64,000 bases of DNA from Nitrosovibrio sp. Nv4 (lineage in GTDB: Bacteria > Pseudomonadota > Gammaproteobacteria > Burkholderiales > Nitrosomonadaceae): NCBI GenBank assembly GCA_945860135.1, contig CAMAPK010000004.1:55611-119610 (forward strand), in the 5' to 3' direction. The position numbers and the translations under genes were made by a program. The notes below the pieces were generated by a model. That model saw only the letters and a program-made list of their open reading frames with translations. It ran no database searches and was not told the DNA's origin. This document shows positions 7,364-14,642 of the stretch, piece after piece (position 1 is the first letter of the stretch; each line of letters opens with the position of its first letter).

Positions 7364-8965
7364 TTAAAGCGGCTCGACCTCCTCCTCTTGGGTTGGTTCG
7401 AACCCCAACTGATATCGCGTCCATTCGCGCTCTATAGATGGATTCTCACGAATCTGCTGTTCAATGTGTAGCGTTTCTCGATAGCCTTGTGCATCTGCTG
7501 CCATAGTCCAGTGTACGGTGATACCAAAACTCTCCACCTCACGACGAATATCAGTTAGTCCGAGTCGGAAAAACTCCTTACGAGGATTAACTTTATTTAT
7601 CTGCTGACGTAGAAAATGGCGGTGTAGTTTTTTCTCAAGCCCCGGCGCATCTTCGCTATAGATCATTGCGTGTACATCAAACTCAAACGGTACGCTGGCA
7701 TCACCCAGCTCACGAATACGATCTGTCGGCTCCAAGCGTCGTGTCATACCGATTTTGAATACTTCATCACCAAAAGAGCCAATATTGGAAATCACATACA
7801 CATGTCCACGTCGCGTTTGCTGAGCCATGGAAAGGGCGCGTTGGTTTTTCTCTTCGGCGACCTTAAGCTTTGCCTCTAACTCTTGCAATTTGGCTTCAAA
7901 CTCCGCTCGCTGGGTTTCATTTGCGTCTGCTACCCGCTGCTGCATCTTCTCCATTGCTTTCTTGATTGCCTCCTCCTCATTCGCAGCATCCTTAATGGCA
8001 CGTTCTATTTCGCGGCGAGCTTTTTCTTCATCCCGCATTTGCTCTCTCAAGCGACGCTGCTCCTCGCGCTCTTCATCCTTAAGCACTTGAGCGGTGGCCC
8101 CCCATTTCAATTCATTTAATCGTGCAGCTAGATATTGCTCTGTGATTCTGGCATTACGAAATGCAGTACCATTGAAATTAACCACTGCAAAGGCGTCACG
8201 AATTTCCTGTTCCAACTTCCCGTGGTTGTCTGCTTTACTACGTGACAAGATGGAGTCAACCTTACCGTTGAAAGCATCAACGACAAAGCGAATCGCCGTT
8301 TCCTTTCGATTTGCTTCAACATATTCGCACGTGGCGGCTACGTTCGCTTTGACCATAGCGCGACTACTGTTACGCGCCTCCTTGAGTTTCTGGCCTGCCT
8401 CAATATATCCAAATTCGTCAGCAAGATCATCTAGCAAGCTATAACTTGGCACGATGTAAGCATCATCATACCCTTCAATGATATTTTTCATGGCCTGCAC
8501 TGTATCGGTAAATTCCTTTGCTCGATTCATTGCCGTGTAGGCTTCACCTGCAATTTCTTCAGCACGTTGTTTAGCTGATGCGATGATACGATTTGCTTCT
8601 TCACCGGCTACTCTAAACTTGTCATCTGCCTGCTCAATTTTGGCTCGAGCAACCTGATTGGCATCTTTGCGTTCGTGATCTGCGGCCATCTTAGCCTGGC
8701 TTAAGGTGTCATTTGCTTCAGCAAGGATATCCTGCGCTTTAGCTTCAGCATCAAGAATACCTTGGTATTTTACTAATGCAGCAAGGCGATGCACCGATTC
8801 CTCGAGTTGATGATTAAGCTCGCTATTGCGACGCTCCAATTCCTCGAGTTGACGATCAAGCTTACGGTTGATTTGTTCACGTGCTGCAATTTCCTTCTCA
8901 GCTGCCGACTTTTTGACCCAAAGGCCAATAGCGACAGCTAAGGCAATAAGAAAAAGAAATTCCAT
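7364..8965 (-). CDS. Membrane-anchored DUF4041 / T5orf172 (GIY-YIG-like) protein
   Basis: A 533-residue protein preceded by a purine-rich GGGGGGAAGC site. Residues 2-16 (EFLFLIALAVAIGLWV) form one membrane segment or uncleaved signal anchor. A long coiled coil follows (KEIAAREQINRKLDRQLEEL to about residue 150), then a DUF4041-type region with NIIEGYDDAYIVPSYSLLDD. A second charged coiled coil of E/R/K/Q leads into a T5orf172 domain near residue 385 (GHVYVISNIGSFGDEVFKIG, then LHRHFLRQQINKVNPRKEFF), which belongs to the GIY-YIG nuclease superfamily. This architecture is common in prophages and mobile elements; its target is unknown. Being tethered to the inner membrane would suit action on incoming DNA, which is inference. 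Confidence 0.85.
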   Translation of the reverse strand: MEFLFLIALAVAIGLWVKKSAAEKEIAAREQINRKLDRQLEELERRNSELNHQLEESVHRLAALVKYQGILDAEAKAQDILAEANDTLSQAKMAADHERKDANQVARAKIEQADDKFRVAGEEANRIIASAKQRAEEIAGEAYTAMNRAKEFTDTVQAMKNIIEGYDDAYIVPSYSLLDDLADEFGYIEAGQKLKEARNSSRAMVKANVAATCEYVEANRKETAIRFVVDAFNGKVDSILSRSKADNHGKLEQEIRDAFAVVNFNGTAFRNARITEQYLAARLNELKWGATAQVLKDEEREEQRRLREQMRDEEKARREIERAIKDAANEEEAIKKAMEKMQQRVADANETQRAEFEAKLQELEAKLKVAEEKNQRALSMAQQTRRGHVYVISNIGSFGDEVFKIGMTRRLEPTDRIRELGDASVPFEFDVHAMIYSEDAPGLEKKLHRHFLRQQINKVNPRKEFFRLGLTDIRREVESFGITVHWTMAADAQGYRETLHIEQQIRENPSIEREWTRYQLGFEPTQEEEVEPL

Positions 8966-9444
8966 GCTTCCCCCCTGTTAATTGGAATTTTCAACGAAAA
9001 GAATATGCTACACGGATGGGGTGATAAAGATAGTTGAGAATCGCAAAAACAGGTATTGGTTTTGTAGGGAGAGGGCAACACGTACTTGACGCGCCTGACT
9101 GACTGCTTTCTGGAAAAAACATTAGTGGCTGTTTTTGGCACGTTTGAGACTTTTGACTTTTATCCTTATCCGTACAGTTATTGACAGAACTCCAAGCATC
9201 AAAAGCATTTCAGGAATCAGCGAGGGAAATCTGAGAAGCGGATTCAGTGCAATGACCCAGCAGACCGACTGTATCCGGTTGAATGATTTTATTGGGCACA
9301 GCAGCCTTGCTCCTGTGCAGGGCTGGCGACAGACTGGCGCTGCCAGACTGTGTGGATGTGTGGATGTCAGGGAAACAGATTGTGCCCTGCATCATGTGGT
9401 TCCGGCTTGTATCAAGAAGCCATACTCTGTACTTGCACCAAGTC
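8966..9444. other. Spacer between DUF4041 and rep genes, no gene seen
   Basis: About 480 nt. ORFs on both strands overlap each other, have no good ribosome binding sites and show no motif. A filamentous phage would carry a small ssDNA-binding protein gene at this side of rep; none is visible. Confidence 0.45.
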
Positions 9445-10596
9445 CTACGAATAGACCTTTCCGTCTCGTTTCTTCTTCTTCTGACGTGCGCCAGGTGGCG
9501 ATTGTGCGTTAAAGCCGGACAGGATGGATTTCTCCAGCCGGCGTGGCAGTCCGGGTCTGGCTAATATTTGGATTATTTCTTCGGGTGAAAAACGGGTACG
9601 CAAGACTTGTATCAGTTTTCCGTAACCGATGCTCGCAAAATAGATAAAGCGTTCCAGCGATATTTCACCTTCTTTCTGGTACGTGGCAATCTTCTGCGGG
9701 GCGGAATTGATGAGCCGCTGCAGGCAGTCATATGCGCCGACGAAGTATTTTTGCCTGTCGGTCAGAATATCGAGCGGGATATCCCTGTCTATGTTGCGGA
9801 TCTCAACTTCAAACCGTGTCCAGGGACTGGTCGAGTCGCCCAGCTGCCGCCCTTTTTCGTACGAGCGCAGCATCTTGCCGTTCTCACGTCGGCCCACTTC
9901 GAACGTGCGACCATAGCGGAGGCCCTCGCCCGTTGCATAAGACGGGTTGCCCCAGTCTCCCGGTGTTGAGTAGCGCGGGTTTCGTCCGCCGGCATTGAAT
10001 TCGCCCTGGAGATACCAGTCGAATGCGTCCTCGACACCGAACGCGCCATCGATGCAATCATAGGCCAGGTCTACGCGGGTGAGCTTCACTGCTGGAAAAA
10101 CGGCAATCTCGGATTGCAGCAGCAGCCAGTTATCGACTTGGGCGCAACCCGTGCCCGACAGATCCAGGCGTGCACGGCCTTGGTGGCATTCTCCGCCATA
10201 GTCAAGGCGGCCTACTGAGATCAAGGCACCATAGCTGAGCTGGTAGAATTTGAAGCCGGTGGCGTAACCCAGCATCCCTGGAACTTCGGCCCCGACCACG
10301 TCCCCCATCACGCGTATCAAGAGCGCATGGATATTCAGACCGAGCACTTCATCCGGTTCTGGTTTCCATGTCACTGTGCACCAATCCACTTTCACATCGT
10401 CTTCGTCTTTGTTTTGACTTTCCCCCCCTGTTAGAGCTGGGGGACAGGGCGCGCACACGCGATCTGCTCCGCCTGCGCCGCCGGCTGCGCGAATCGCGCA
10501 TGCGCGCCCTTGCTGGTTGCTAGCGGTGGGTCGGTCCAACACTTTCAAAATGCCCTCGTCAGTGGTCTGTTTGCTGGTCAGTAAATGGTCATGCAT
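9445..10596 (-). CDS. Replication initiation protein, filamentous-phage type (Rep_trans family)
   Basis: A 383-residue protein with a strong site AGGAGG five bases before ATG at 10596. After a low-complexity N-terminal 70 residues comes KVDWCTVTW, then KLTRVDLAYDCIDG, YGRTFEVGRRENGKMLRSYE, WTRFEVEIRN, and a basic tail RQKKKKRDGK. This order is that of the replication initiation factor family (PF02486) of inoviruses and rolling-circle plasmids, which nick one strand to start replication. The AYD and SYEKG segments are typical family positions. No coat, Zot or secretin genes accompany it, so the island seems to have captured a phage or plasmid replicon. The AT-rich stretch upstream may hold its origin. 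Confidence 0.8.
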   Translation of the reverse strand: MHDHLLTSKQTTDEGILKVLDRPTASNQQGRACAIRAAGGAGGADRVCAPCPPALTGGESQNKDEDDVKVDWCTVTWKPEPDEVLGLNIHALLIRVMGDVVGAEVPGMLGYATGFKFYQLSYGALISVGRLDYGGECHQGRARLDLSGTGCAQVDNWLLLQSEIAVFPAVKLTRVDLAYDCIDGAFGVEDAFDWYLQGEFNAGGRNPRYSTPGDWGNPSYATGEGLRYGRTFEVGRRENGKMLRSYEKGRQLGDSTSPWTRFEVEIRNIDRDIPLDILTDRQKYFVGAYDCLQRLINSAPQKIATYQKEGEISLERFIYFASIGYGKLIQVLRTRFSPEEIIQILARPGLPRRLEKSILSGFNAQSPPGARQKKKKRDGKVYS

Positions 10597-10972
10597 GATT
10601 GCCTCCTGTAGAGTTGATGGAACTGGAGATAACCTGCCACAAATTTCAGAAAAATAATAAAGGGTCAGACCCCTGAAGGGTAATTAAAAACATACTTAGT
10701 TTTTTACCGGTGATTATGAGCGAGTGCTGGTGCGGGTTTAGCTGTTTTTGGCTTTGGTGATTTTTCGAGAAATTAGGGATGATTATTGTGAGCTGAGGGG
10801 GTATTTCGGGGATAGTCTTGCAGGTGATGTCGAAAAATGGGTGCGTTGGGATCGTTTCCGTTGGGTAGCATTCACCCATTTATGGGCAAGTTGCTAAGCT
10901 GTATGAGAATCCTTACCAGCAAGAAGTATCATACCTCCCGGTCGCTGGCCATCTGCTGCCAACAAGAAATGG
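10597..10972. other. AT-rich region upstream of rep, possible origin
   Basis: No convincing gene. It contains the palindrome GGGTCAGACCC near 10663-10675 and a 9-bp inverted pair AAATGGGTG (10835-10843) / CACCCATTT (10873-10881). Such structure upstream of a Rep_trans gene could be the nick site or a control region; nothing in the sequence proves it. Confidence 0.35.
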
Positions 10973-11281
10973 CTAGGCCGCCATTTCCTTTAATATTTCC
11001 GGTCTACGTTCGGCGATGGCGATGAGAGTCTTGGCTGCACCGCTGGGCTGGCGTCGGCCTTGCTCCCAATCTTGCAGGGTGCGTACCGACACACCAAACA
11101 GCTTGGCAAACTCGGTTTGCGACAAGCCGGATTTCTTCCGTGCGGATATGACAGGAGACATGACGACACGGCCTTTTCCGGCAACCATCTGACACACTGA
11201 CTCCAGTAATTCAGCCCCCAGATCCCGGCTGTTTTCCCAGGCTTCCAGCTCTTTAGCAGTCAAGGGTTTTTTCGATTTCAT
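10973..11281 (-). CDS. HTH-type regulator / antitoxin, HigA or NadS type
   Basis: A 102-residue protein starting MKSKKPLTAKELEAWENSRD. The second half is a classic XRE-type helix-turn-helix (SARKKSGLSQTEFAKLFGVS, RTLQDWEQGRRQPSGAAKTL). The length and the helix-turn-helix at the C-terminal side match the HigA/NadS group of antitoxins, whose partner toxin gene usually lies immediately upstream. Here that position (11253-11348 and further upstream) holds only a short remnant overlapping this start, so the regulator may be an orphan. It would act as a DNA-binding repressor in the cytoplasm. Confidence 0.8.
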   Translation of the reverse strand: MKSKKPLTAKELEAWENSRDLGAELLESVCQMVAGKGRVVMSPVISARKKSGLSQTEFAKLFGVSVRTLQDWEQGRRQPSGAAKTLIAIAERRPEILKEMAA

Positions 11282-11348
11282 GCTTTATTTTCTTCAATGC
11301 TTTTCCGTCGATAGAATCCAGCTTGTCTCTTGCGTAGATGAAAATCAT
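11253..11348 (-). pseudogene. Toxin C-terminal remnant upstream of the HTH gene
   Basis: A 31-codon frame beginning MIFIYARDKLDSIDGKALKK ends by overlapping the first 29 nt of the HTH gene, the usual geometry of a RelE/HigB-type toxin followed by its antitoxin. The same frame is open for 16 codons before the ATG and reads QETEHESEGGYAAQALGEG, which looks instead like the N-terminal end of a HicB-like protein. It therefore seems to be a deletion junction joining two toxin-antitoxin fragments. Identification is tentative. Confidence 0.4.
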
Positions 11349-11405
11349 CCCTTCACCCAACGCTTGCGCGGCATAACCGCCTTCAGATTCATGTTCAGTT
11401 TCTTG

Positions 11406-11687
11406 TCAGTGATGCTTCGTCCAATCCCGTAGCGCATCATTTATGCGAGTCTGCCAGCCGTTGCCTGTAGCCCTGAATTGCTCCAGTATTTCTGCATCCA
11501 GCCGTAGGGTTACCTGTTCTTTCTTCCCGCTTCCAAGTGGCCTTCCACGCCCACGCTTGAATTGGCTTAGCTCCGCATCAGTCAGCGGTAAATTATCCGG
11601 GTCGGTCGTGGCAGCAGCGGTAATCTGCGCATCCTCTTCGGGCGTATTGAGTAGGATTTTCCGGCCAGATTTAGTAGTTAGATACAT
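11406..11687 (-). CDS. brnA: BrnA-type antitoxin
   Basis: A 93-residue protein overlapping the end of brnT by 17 nt. The N-terminus (MYLTTKSGRKILLNTPEEDA) is acidic and flexible, followed by PLTDAELSQFKRGRGRPLGS and a ribbon-helix-helix segment KEQVTLRLDAEILEQFRATG with NGWQTRINDALRDW. That is the BrnA layout: a toxin-binding part plus a DNA-binding dimerisation domain that represses the operon. Gene order, toxin first and antitoxin second with overlap, is the family norm. It probably stabilises the island. Confidence 0.9.
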   Translation of the reverse strand: MYLTTKSGRKILLNTPEEDAQITAAATTDPDNLPLTDAELSQFKRGRGRPLGSGKKEQVTLRLDAEILEQFRATGNGWQTRINDALRDWTKHH

Positions 11688-11940
11688 AAAGTATTTTCTC
11701 CTTGTTATTAGCCTTGCGCAGGCTGATTATTCGTCGCGCATCTTCACGGTCAACATAAACCACGCAATAAAGCCGCTCACCAATCGCACACAATGCAATC
11801 ATGCGTGCTTCGCCGTAGTCGCGGCGGGTGTCTTGCCATATCAATGCGTCATCCCATTCCAGTTTTGCTGCTTCGGATAATGACAAGCCATGCTTGCTTT
11901 GATTCAGCACGTCTTTGGCTTCGTCGAATATGATGTGCAT
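11671..11940 (-). CDS. brnT: BrnT-type ribonuclease toxin
   Basis: The ORF track starts at a TTG (11976) inside the promoter; the ATG at 11940 gives the usual 89-residue BrnT. Family signs are the N-terminal IIFDEAKDVLNQSKHGLSLS (F-D-x-K-x-x-x-N-x-x-K-H-G-x-S), DALIWQDTRRDYGEARMIAL and the C-terminal RIISLRKANNKE. BrnT is a RelE-fold ribonuclease that stops translation when free of BrnA. There is no Shine-Dalgarno sequence, and the predicted transcription start falls on or next to the ATG, so the mRNA may be leaderless. Confidence 0.9.
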   Translation of the reverse strand: MHIIFDEAKDVLNQSKHGLSLSEAAKLEWDDALIWQDTRRDYGEARMIALCAIGERLYCVVYVDREDARRIISLRKANNKEKILYVSNY

Positions 11941-11947
11941 GGTGTTT

Positions 11948-12000
11948 AATGTAGTTATGTTTATTGTTGAAGTCAAGATTTATTTGTAGTTACGTTTATC
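11948..12000 (-). promoter_or_regulatory. brnTA promoter with two direct-repeat operator half-sites
   Basis: On the minus strand TTGACT (11976-11971) and TACATT (11953-11948) are separated by 17 nt. Two copies of a 16-nt sequence, TGTAGTTATGTTTATT (11950-11965) and TGTAGTTACGTTTATC (11985-12000), lie 35 bp apart; one covers the -10 and spacer, the other sits upstream of the -35. They are good candidates for BrnA binding. Confidence 0.65.
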
Positions 12001-12075
12001 ATTGCACTGGTACTGTATGCAGCCATATTTCCGTTAGCCTATTCCAGCCTCCCACTCTTAACCTTTTTGCAGCAG

Positions 12076-13290
12076 CTAGACGTTTCCAGCGACCGCGATA
12101 CCGGCACACTTGAGAAAATAGTCGGTAATTCTTTGCATGGGAATTCGTAAACGCTCGACATCGCCGATGATATAGCCCGCGGTGACGTCGTTTGTCATCT
12201 TGTGATTCGCCAGGCGTTTGACGGCATAAGCCGAAATATCGAGACTCTCGGCAACCGTGATAAACGTGCGCCGGAGATCGTGCAGCGTAAACGCTACACC
12301 AGACTCCTCTGTAACATGTCTCATCTGTTTGCCGGCTTCGTTGAGATAACCTTTCACGCCATCGCCCGGAAACACGAACGGGCTGTCCTTGCCTATTTGC
12401 TGATATCGACGCGCGAGCATGGTGTAGAGGAAGTTACTCAAAGGCAAGACATGCGGTTGGCGATTCTTCGGATCGGGAATAGTCAGAGTTTTGGCTTTGA
12501 GATCGACTTGTTTCCATGGCAGACTGAAACCTTCTTCGCGCCGTAATCCTGTAAAAATCAGCAGCAGCAAATAATCCCTGATCGATTCTCTATTGCGCCC
12601 CACGGGATCGTTTGTAAGGTTGTTGACGGCCTGGAACCATGCAGCCAGATCATGAGTTTTGATAACGGTATGGCGACGATCTACCCGATACCAGGAACGC
12701 GTCTGCGAGAGTCGCTTGATCGGGTTGTCAGCGATGATGGGGTTGCCTGATAAATCTTCGTACTGCCCAATGGCAAAGTTGAAAATCGCTCGCAAAAAGC
12801 GCATGGCGTAATTCGCCTGAGCAGGACTGCGTGCGCCGATCTCCCGATGTTTGCGCTCAACCATGTCTTTGCTGATATCGGCCAACGGTCTGTTCTGCCA
12901 ATCGGCAAAATAGACTCCCGTTAAACGCTTGTAGTCATATATGGTGCGTGGTTTGAGACTGCTGCGTGCTTTGAGGTAGGCTTGGAAAACTTCGGCGAGA
13001 GTTACGCTACGAGCCCGCTTGGCTTTGTCCGCATCATTGGGGTTGATGCCACGAGCGATCATGCCCAGAATGTTTTTAGCTTCGTGTCGGGCTTGCTCAG
13101 CAGTAAAAACACCATGATGGCCGATGGTAACGCGTACCGTTTTATTGTTGACCTTGCTCTCGGCAATATAGACTTTGCTACCCGTACCTACGCGAAGAGC
13201 GAAACCTTTAATTGCTGAATCGCGGTAAAACTTCTGCCCGGTCTTAGGGTAGGGAATTGCGTCAATAATGGACTTGGTGAGCTTGGACAT
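12076..13290 (-). CDS. int: Tyrosine recombinase / island integrase
   Basis: A 404-residue P4-type integrase. The N-terminal arm-binding part reads YRDSAIKGFALRVGTGSKVY and TIGHHGVFTAEQARHEAKNI; the core-binding part follows; the catalytic domain shows FTGLRREEG (first Arg), HDLRRTF (His-x-x-Arg), LANHKM (second His) and TAGYI (nucleophile Tyr). Length and motif order are complete, so the enzyme looks functional. It reads inward from the right end of the island, 155 bp from attR, and would catalyse integration and, with a directionality factor, excision at tRNA-Lys. No excisionase gene was recognised. Confidence 0.95.
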   Translation of the reverse strand: MSKLTKSIIDAIPYPKTGQKFYRDSAIKGFALRVGTGSKVYIAESKVNNKTVRVTIGHHGVFTAEQARHEAKNILGMIARGINPNDADKAKRARSVTLAEVFQAYLKARSSLKPRTIYDYKRLTGVYFADWQNRPLADISKDMVERKHREIGARSPAQANYAMRFLRAIFNFAIGQYEDLSGNPIIADNPIKRLSQTRSWYRVDRRHTVIKTHDLAAWFQAVNNLTNDPVGRNRESIRDYLLLLIFTGLRREEGFSLPWKQVDLKAKTLTIPDPKNRQPHVLPLSNFLYTMLARRYQQIGKDSPFVFPGDGVKGYLNEAGKQMRHVTEESGVAFTLHDLRRTFITVAESLDISAYAVKRLANHKMTNDVTAGYIIGDVERLRIPMQRITDYFLKCAGIAVAGNV

Positions 13291-13291
13291 G

Positions 13292-13350
13292 GCGGCTACT
13301 AATTGAAGTTAGTAGCCGCATAGTAGACCGGATATTTAAAACAGCGTCAA
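13292..13350 (-). promoter_or_regulatory. int promoter with palindromic operator over the start site
   Basis: TTGACG (13350-13345) and TCTACT (13327-13322) are 17 nt apart. A perfect 11-bp inverted repeat GCGGCTACTAA / TTAGTAGCCGC with a 6-nt spacer (13292-13319) occupies the transcription start and ends one base before the int ATG. Self-repression by the integrase or another island protein is likely from the geometry. Confidence 0.65.
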
Positions 13351-13444
13351 TCGGATTAATGACTGTTCAAATAAATATTGAATAAAAACAACATAATGCA
13401 GGCACTTTTAAAAATTCTTAAAAGTCCTTAAAGCTATAATAATG

Positions 13445-13535
13445 GGACTCTTAATCCGTAGGTCGTCGGTTCGAATCCGACACGGCCCACCAATAAAACA
13501 AGGACTTGCAGTGATGCAAGTCCTTGTTGTTTTAA
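13445..13535 (+). repeat. attR: second copy of the 91-bp repeat
   Basis: Identical over 91 bp to 1571-1661; contains the tRNA-Lys 3' part from the anticodon stem, the CCA and the terminator. No 5' half of a tRNA precedes it, so it is the distal att site and not a tRNA gene. Confidence 0.93.
13498..13533 (+). terminator. Duplicated tRNA-Lys terminator at attR
   Basis: Same 13-bp stem with GTGA loop as at 1624-1659. It now insulates the island from sequences to the right on the plus strand. Confidence 0.75.
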
Positions 13536-13609
13536 TTAAAGTTGGCAGCGGTTTTACCCCGATTTAACGGATACCGCATTAAGAGTGATAATACACTCGG
13601 AGGTAGATA

Positions 13610-13744
13610 ATGCACATACGCAGAAAATACAGTCAAAAGTACAAACAGGAAGCTGTCCAGCTTGTTCGGCGGTTCGATATTCCACTAACCAAGATTGCCA
13701 CTAACATGGGGATCAATCTCGGCATGTTCTCACAATTCAGTTAA
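13610..13744 (+). pseudogene. IS3-type OrfA transposase fragment (44 aa)
   Basis: A short frame with a good site (GGAGGT) before ATG reads MHIRRKYSQKYKQEAVQLVR, then a segment LTKIATNMGIN. This is the N-terminal helix-turn-helix of IS3-family OrfA proteins, which normally run to about 90-100 residues. The fragment ends with an alien tail and a TAA that overlaps the stop of the convergent DUF4156 gene. It lies 74 bp outside attR and marks an earlier insertion. Confidence 0.75.
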
Positions 13745-14079
13745 GGCCTGCATTTATAGATGTCGAATGTGCGCTCTCCATATTTCGACGTATCTTTTTT
13801 AACAACTGTATCGCCACCTTTATCTACTGCGCCATTAAGTGCCAATTGTAACAAGTTGGCTTCCACGGCTTCGACACTGCGAGTGAAGAGTCCAATCTCG
13901 GTAAGAACGCTACCGGTTATATTACCTTTGGGCTCGCAATTAGCAACCTGATTTGCATCCGCTAGAGAAACTCGTTCAGACCCATGCCGCACATCAATCA
14001 AATGACTGGCACATGCACCCAAACCAAGGGTCAATGAGAGCATGATGGTCGTGGTTAATATTCTTTTGGTGGATTGCAT
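13741..14079 (-). CDS. DUF4156-type lipoprotein
   Basis: A 112-residue protein with AGGAG before ATG. The signal peptide (ILTTTIMLSLTLGLGAC) ends in a lipobox GLGAC, so it should be an envelope lipoprotein. The mature part SERVSLADANQVANCEPKGN followed by ITGSVLTEIGLFTRSVEAVE and ANLLQLALNGAVDKGGDTVV, with paired cysteines (NCEPKG ... YKCRP), matches the DUF4156 family, which shares its fold with the RcsF-like envelope sensors. The role here is unknown. Confidence 0.8.
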   Translation of the reverse strand: MQSTKRILTTTIMLSLTLGLGACASHLIDVRHGSERVSLADANQVANCEPKGNITGSVLTEIGLFTRSVEAVEANLLQLALNGAVDKGGDTVVKKDTSKYGERTFDIYKCRP

Positions 14080-14132
14080 AATAGGCTCCTGTTTGCTGCT
14101 GCCGCTTGAATCTTGACCATCTCTGCCAGCCG

Positions 14133-14153
14133 GAACACTGACCAGACGATTGC
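14133..14153. repeat. Copy 1 of a 21-nt motif shared with 15858-15878
   Basis: The core ACTGACCAGACGATTGC here corresponds to GCTGACCAGACAATTAC at the second site; over 21 nt starting GAAC, 18 match and the three differences are A/G. Each copy lies 28-54 nt upstream of a minus-strand gene start (the DUF4156 gene and the dUTPase gene). Confidence 0.4.
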
Positions 14154-14176
14154 ATCCCGACAGCTTGTCCTGCGCT

Positions 14177-14368
14177 TTATTTTTTCATCATAGCTTCGCA
14201 ATTATCAATAAATGCCTGCCGTGCAACTTCGTCGGTGAAAGTTGGAAGCGCCGCCTGCATTCCCGCGCCGGAACAATTCGTTGCATTCACTTCCGGGGGT
14301 GCGTCACTCCCGCAACTGATCAAAGTGGCACTAAGGGCAACGATAAATACAATATATTTAGAACTCAT
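14177..14368 (-). CDS. Small lipoprotein resembling TrbK entry-exclusion proteins
   Basis: 63 residues, with GAGGAAG before ATG. The signal peptide MSSKYIVFIVALSATLISC ends in a lipobox LISC. The short mature part has VNATNCSGAGMQAALPTFTD and a C-terminal ARQAFIDNCEAMMKK. The pattern of a Cys near the start, a helix, and 'AR.AFI..C' near the end resembles TrbK, the lipoprotein of conjugative plasmids that blocks entry of a second copy. No conjugation genes are present in the window, so it would be an orphan. The similarity is by eye over a short protein. Confidence 0.55.
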   Translation of the reverse strand: MSSKYIVFIVALSATLISCGSDAPPEVNATNCSGAGMQAALPTFTDEVARQAFIDNCEAMMKK

Positions 14369-14457
14369 TAAATTCTTCCTCTTTAAAAATAATTAATATA
14401 GCGTGGATTCAAGTACTGAAATACAACAACTGGCGGTCGCTTGGCGCAGCTTGCCGG

Positions 14458-14526
14458 CACCCCGAAGAATACCTCATAAGGAGTTCCAAGCTCCAGCACT
14501 TTGCGTGGTCGGTGATTGAGTCGCTC
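14458..14526 (-). pseudogene. C-terminal scrap of an IS30-family transposase
   Basis: The minus strand encodes VERLNHRPRKVLELGTPYEV followed by FFG. This is the conserved end of IS30-type transposases. The frame is broken upstream by a stop and continues downstream into unrelated sequence. It is not in the ORF track. Confidence 0.75.
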
Positions 14527-14642
14527 TACATCGCTTCCGCCAAACACCTATACGCAGAGCCACTTGCGAGTGATTCTGCTTTTATACATACCCATGCCGT
14601 ACCGTCAAGTTCCACGCTTCATCGGCAGTCCCCGGCCCCTAA

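Larger units (their letters stand above)
1571..13535. mobile_element. Integrated genomic island in tRNA-Lys (about 11.9 kb)
   Basis: The island is delimited by the 91-bp repeats at 1571-1661 and 13445-13535, with a tyrosine recombinase gene reading inward from the right end. Cargo: DEAH helicase with nuclease-like tail, YjzC-like peptide, an unknown 210-aa protein, a DUF4041/T5orf172 protein, a phage-type Rep, an HTH regulator, a toxin remnant and BrnTA. No conjugation, capsid or secretion genes were seen, so it is either mobilisable in trans or a decayed plasmid/phage chimera. The integrase lies at the end opposite the intact tRNA. Confidence 0.9.

Noticed and set aside
10646-10879. 77-aa minus-strand ORF upstream of rep
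   Set aside because: AT-rich low-complexity translation without a start context; more likely control or origin DNA.
13445-13492. Second tRNA-Lys gene
   Set aside because: Only the 3' part from the anticodon stem onward is present; it is an att site.
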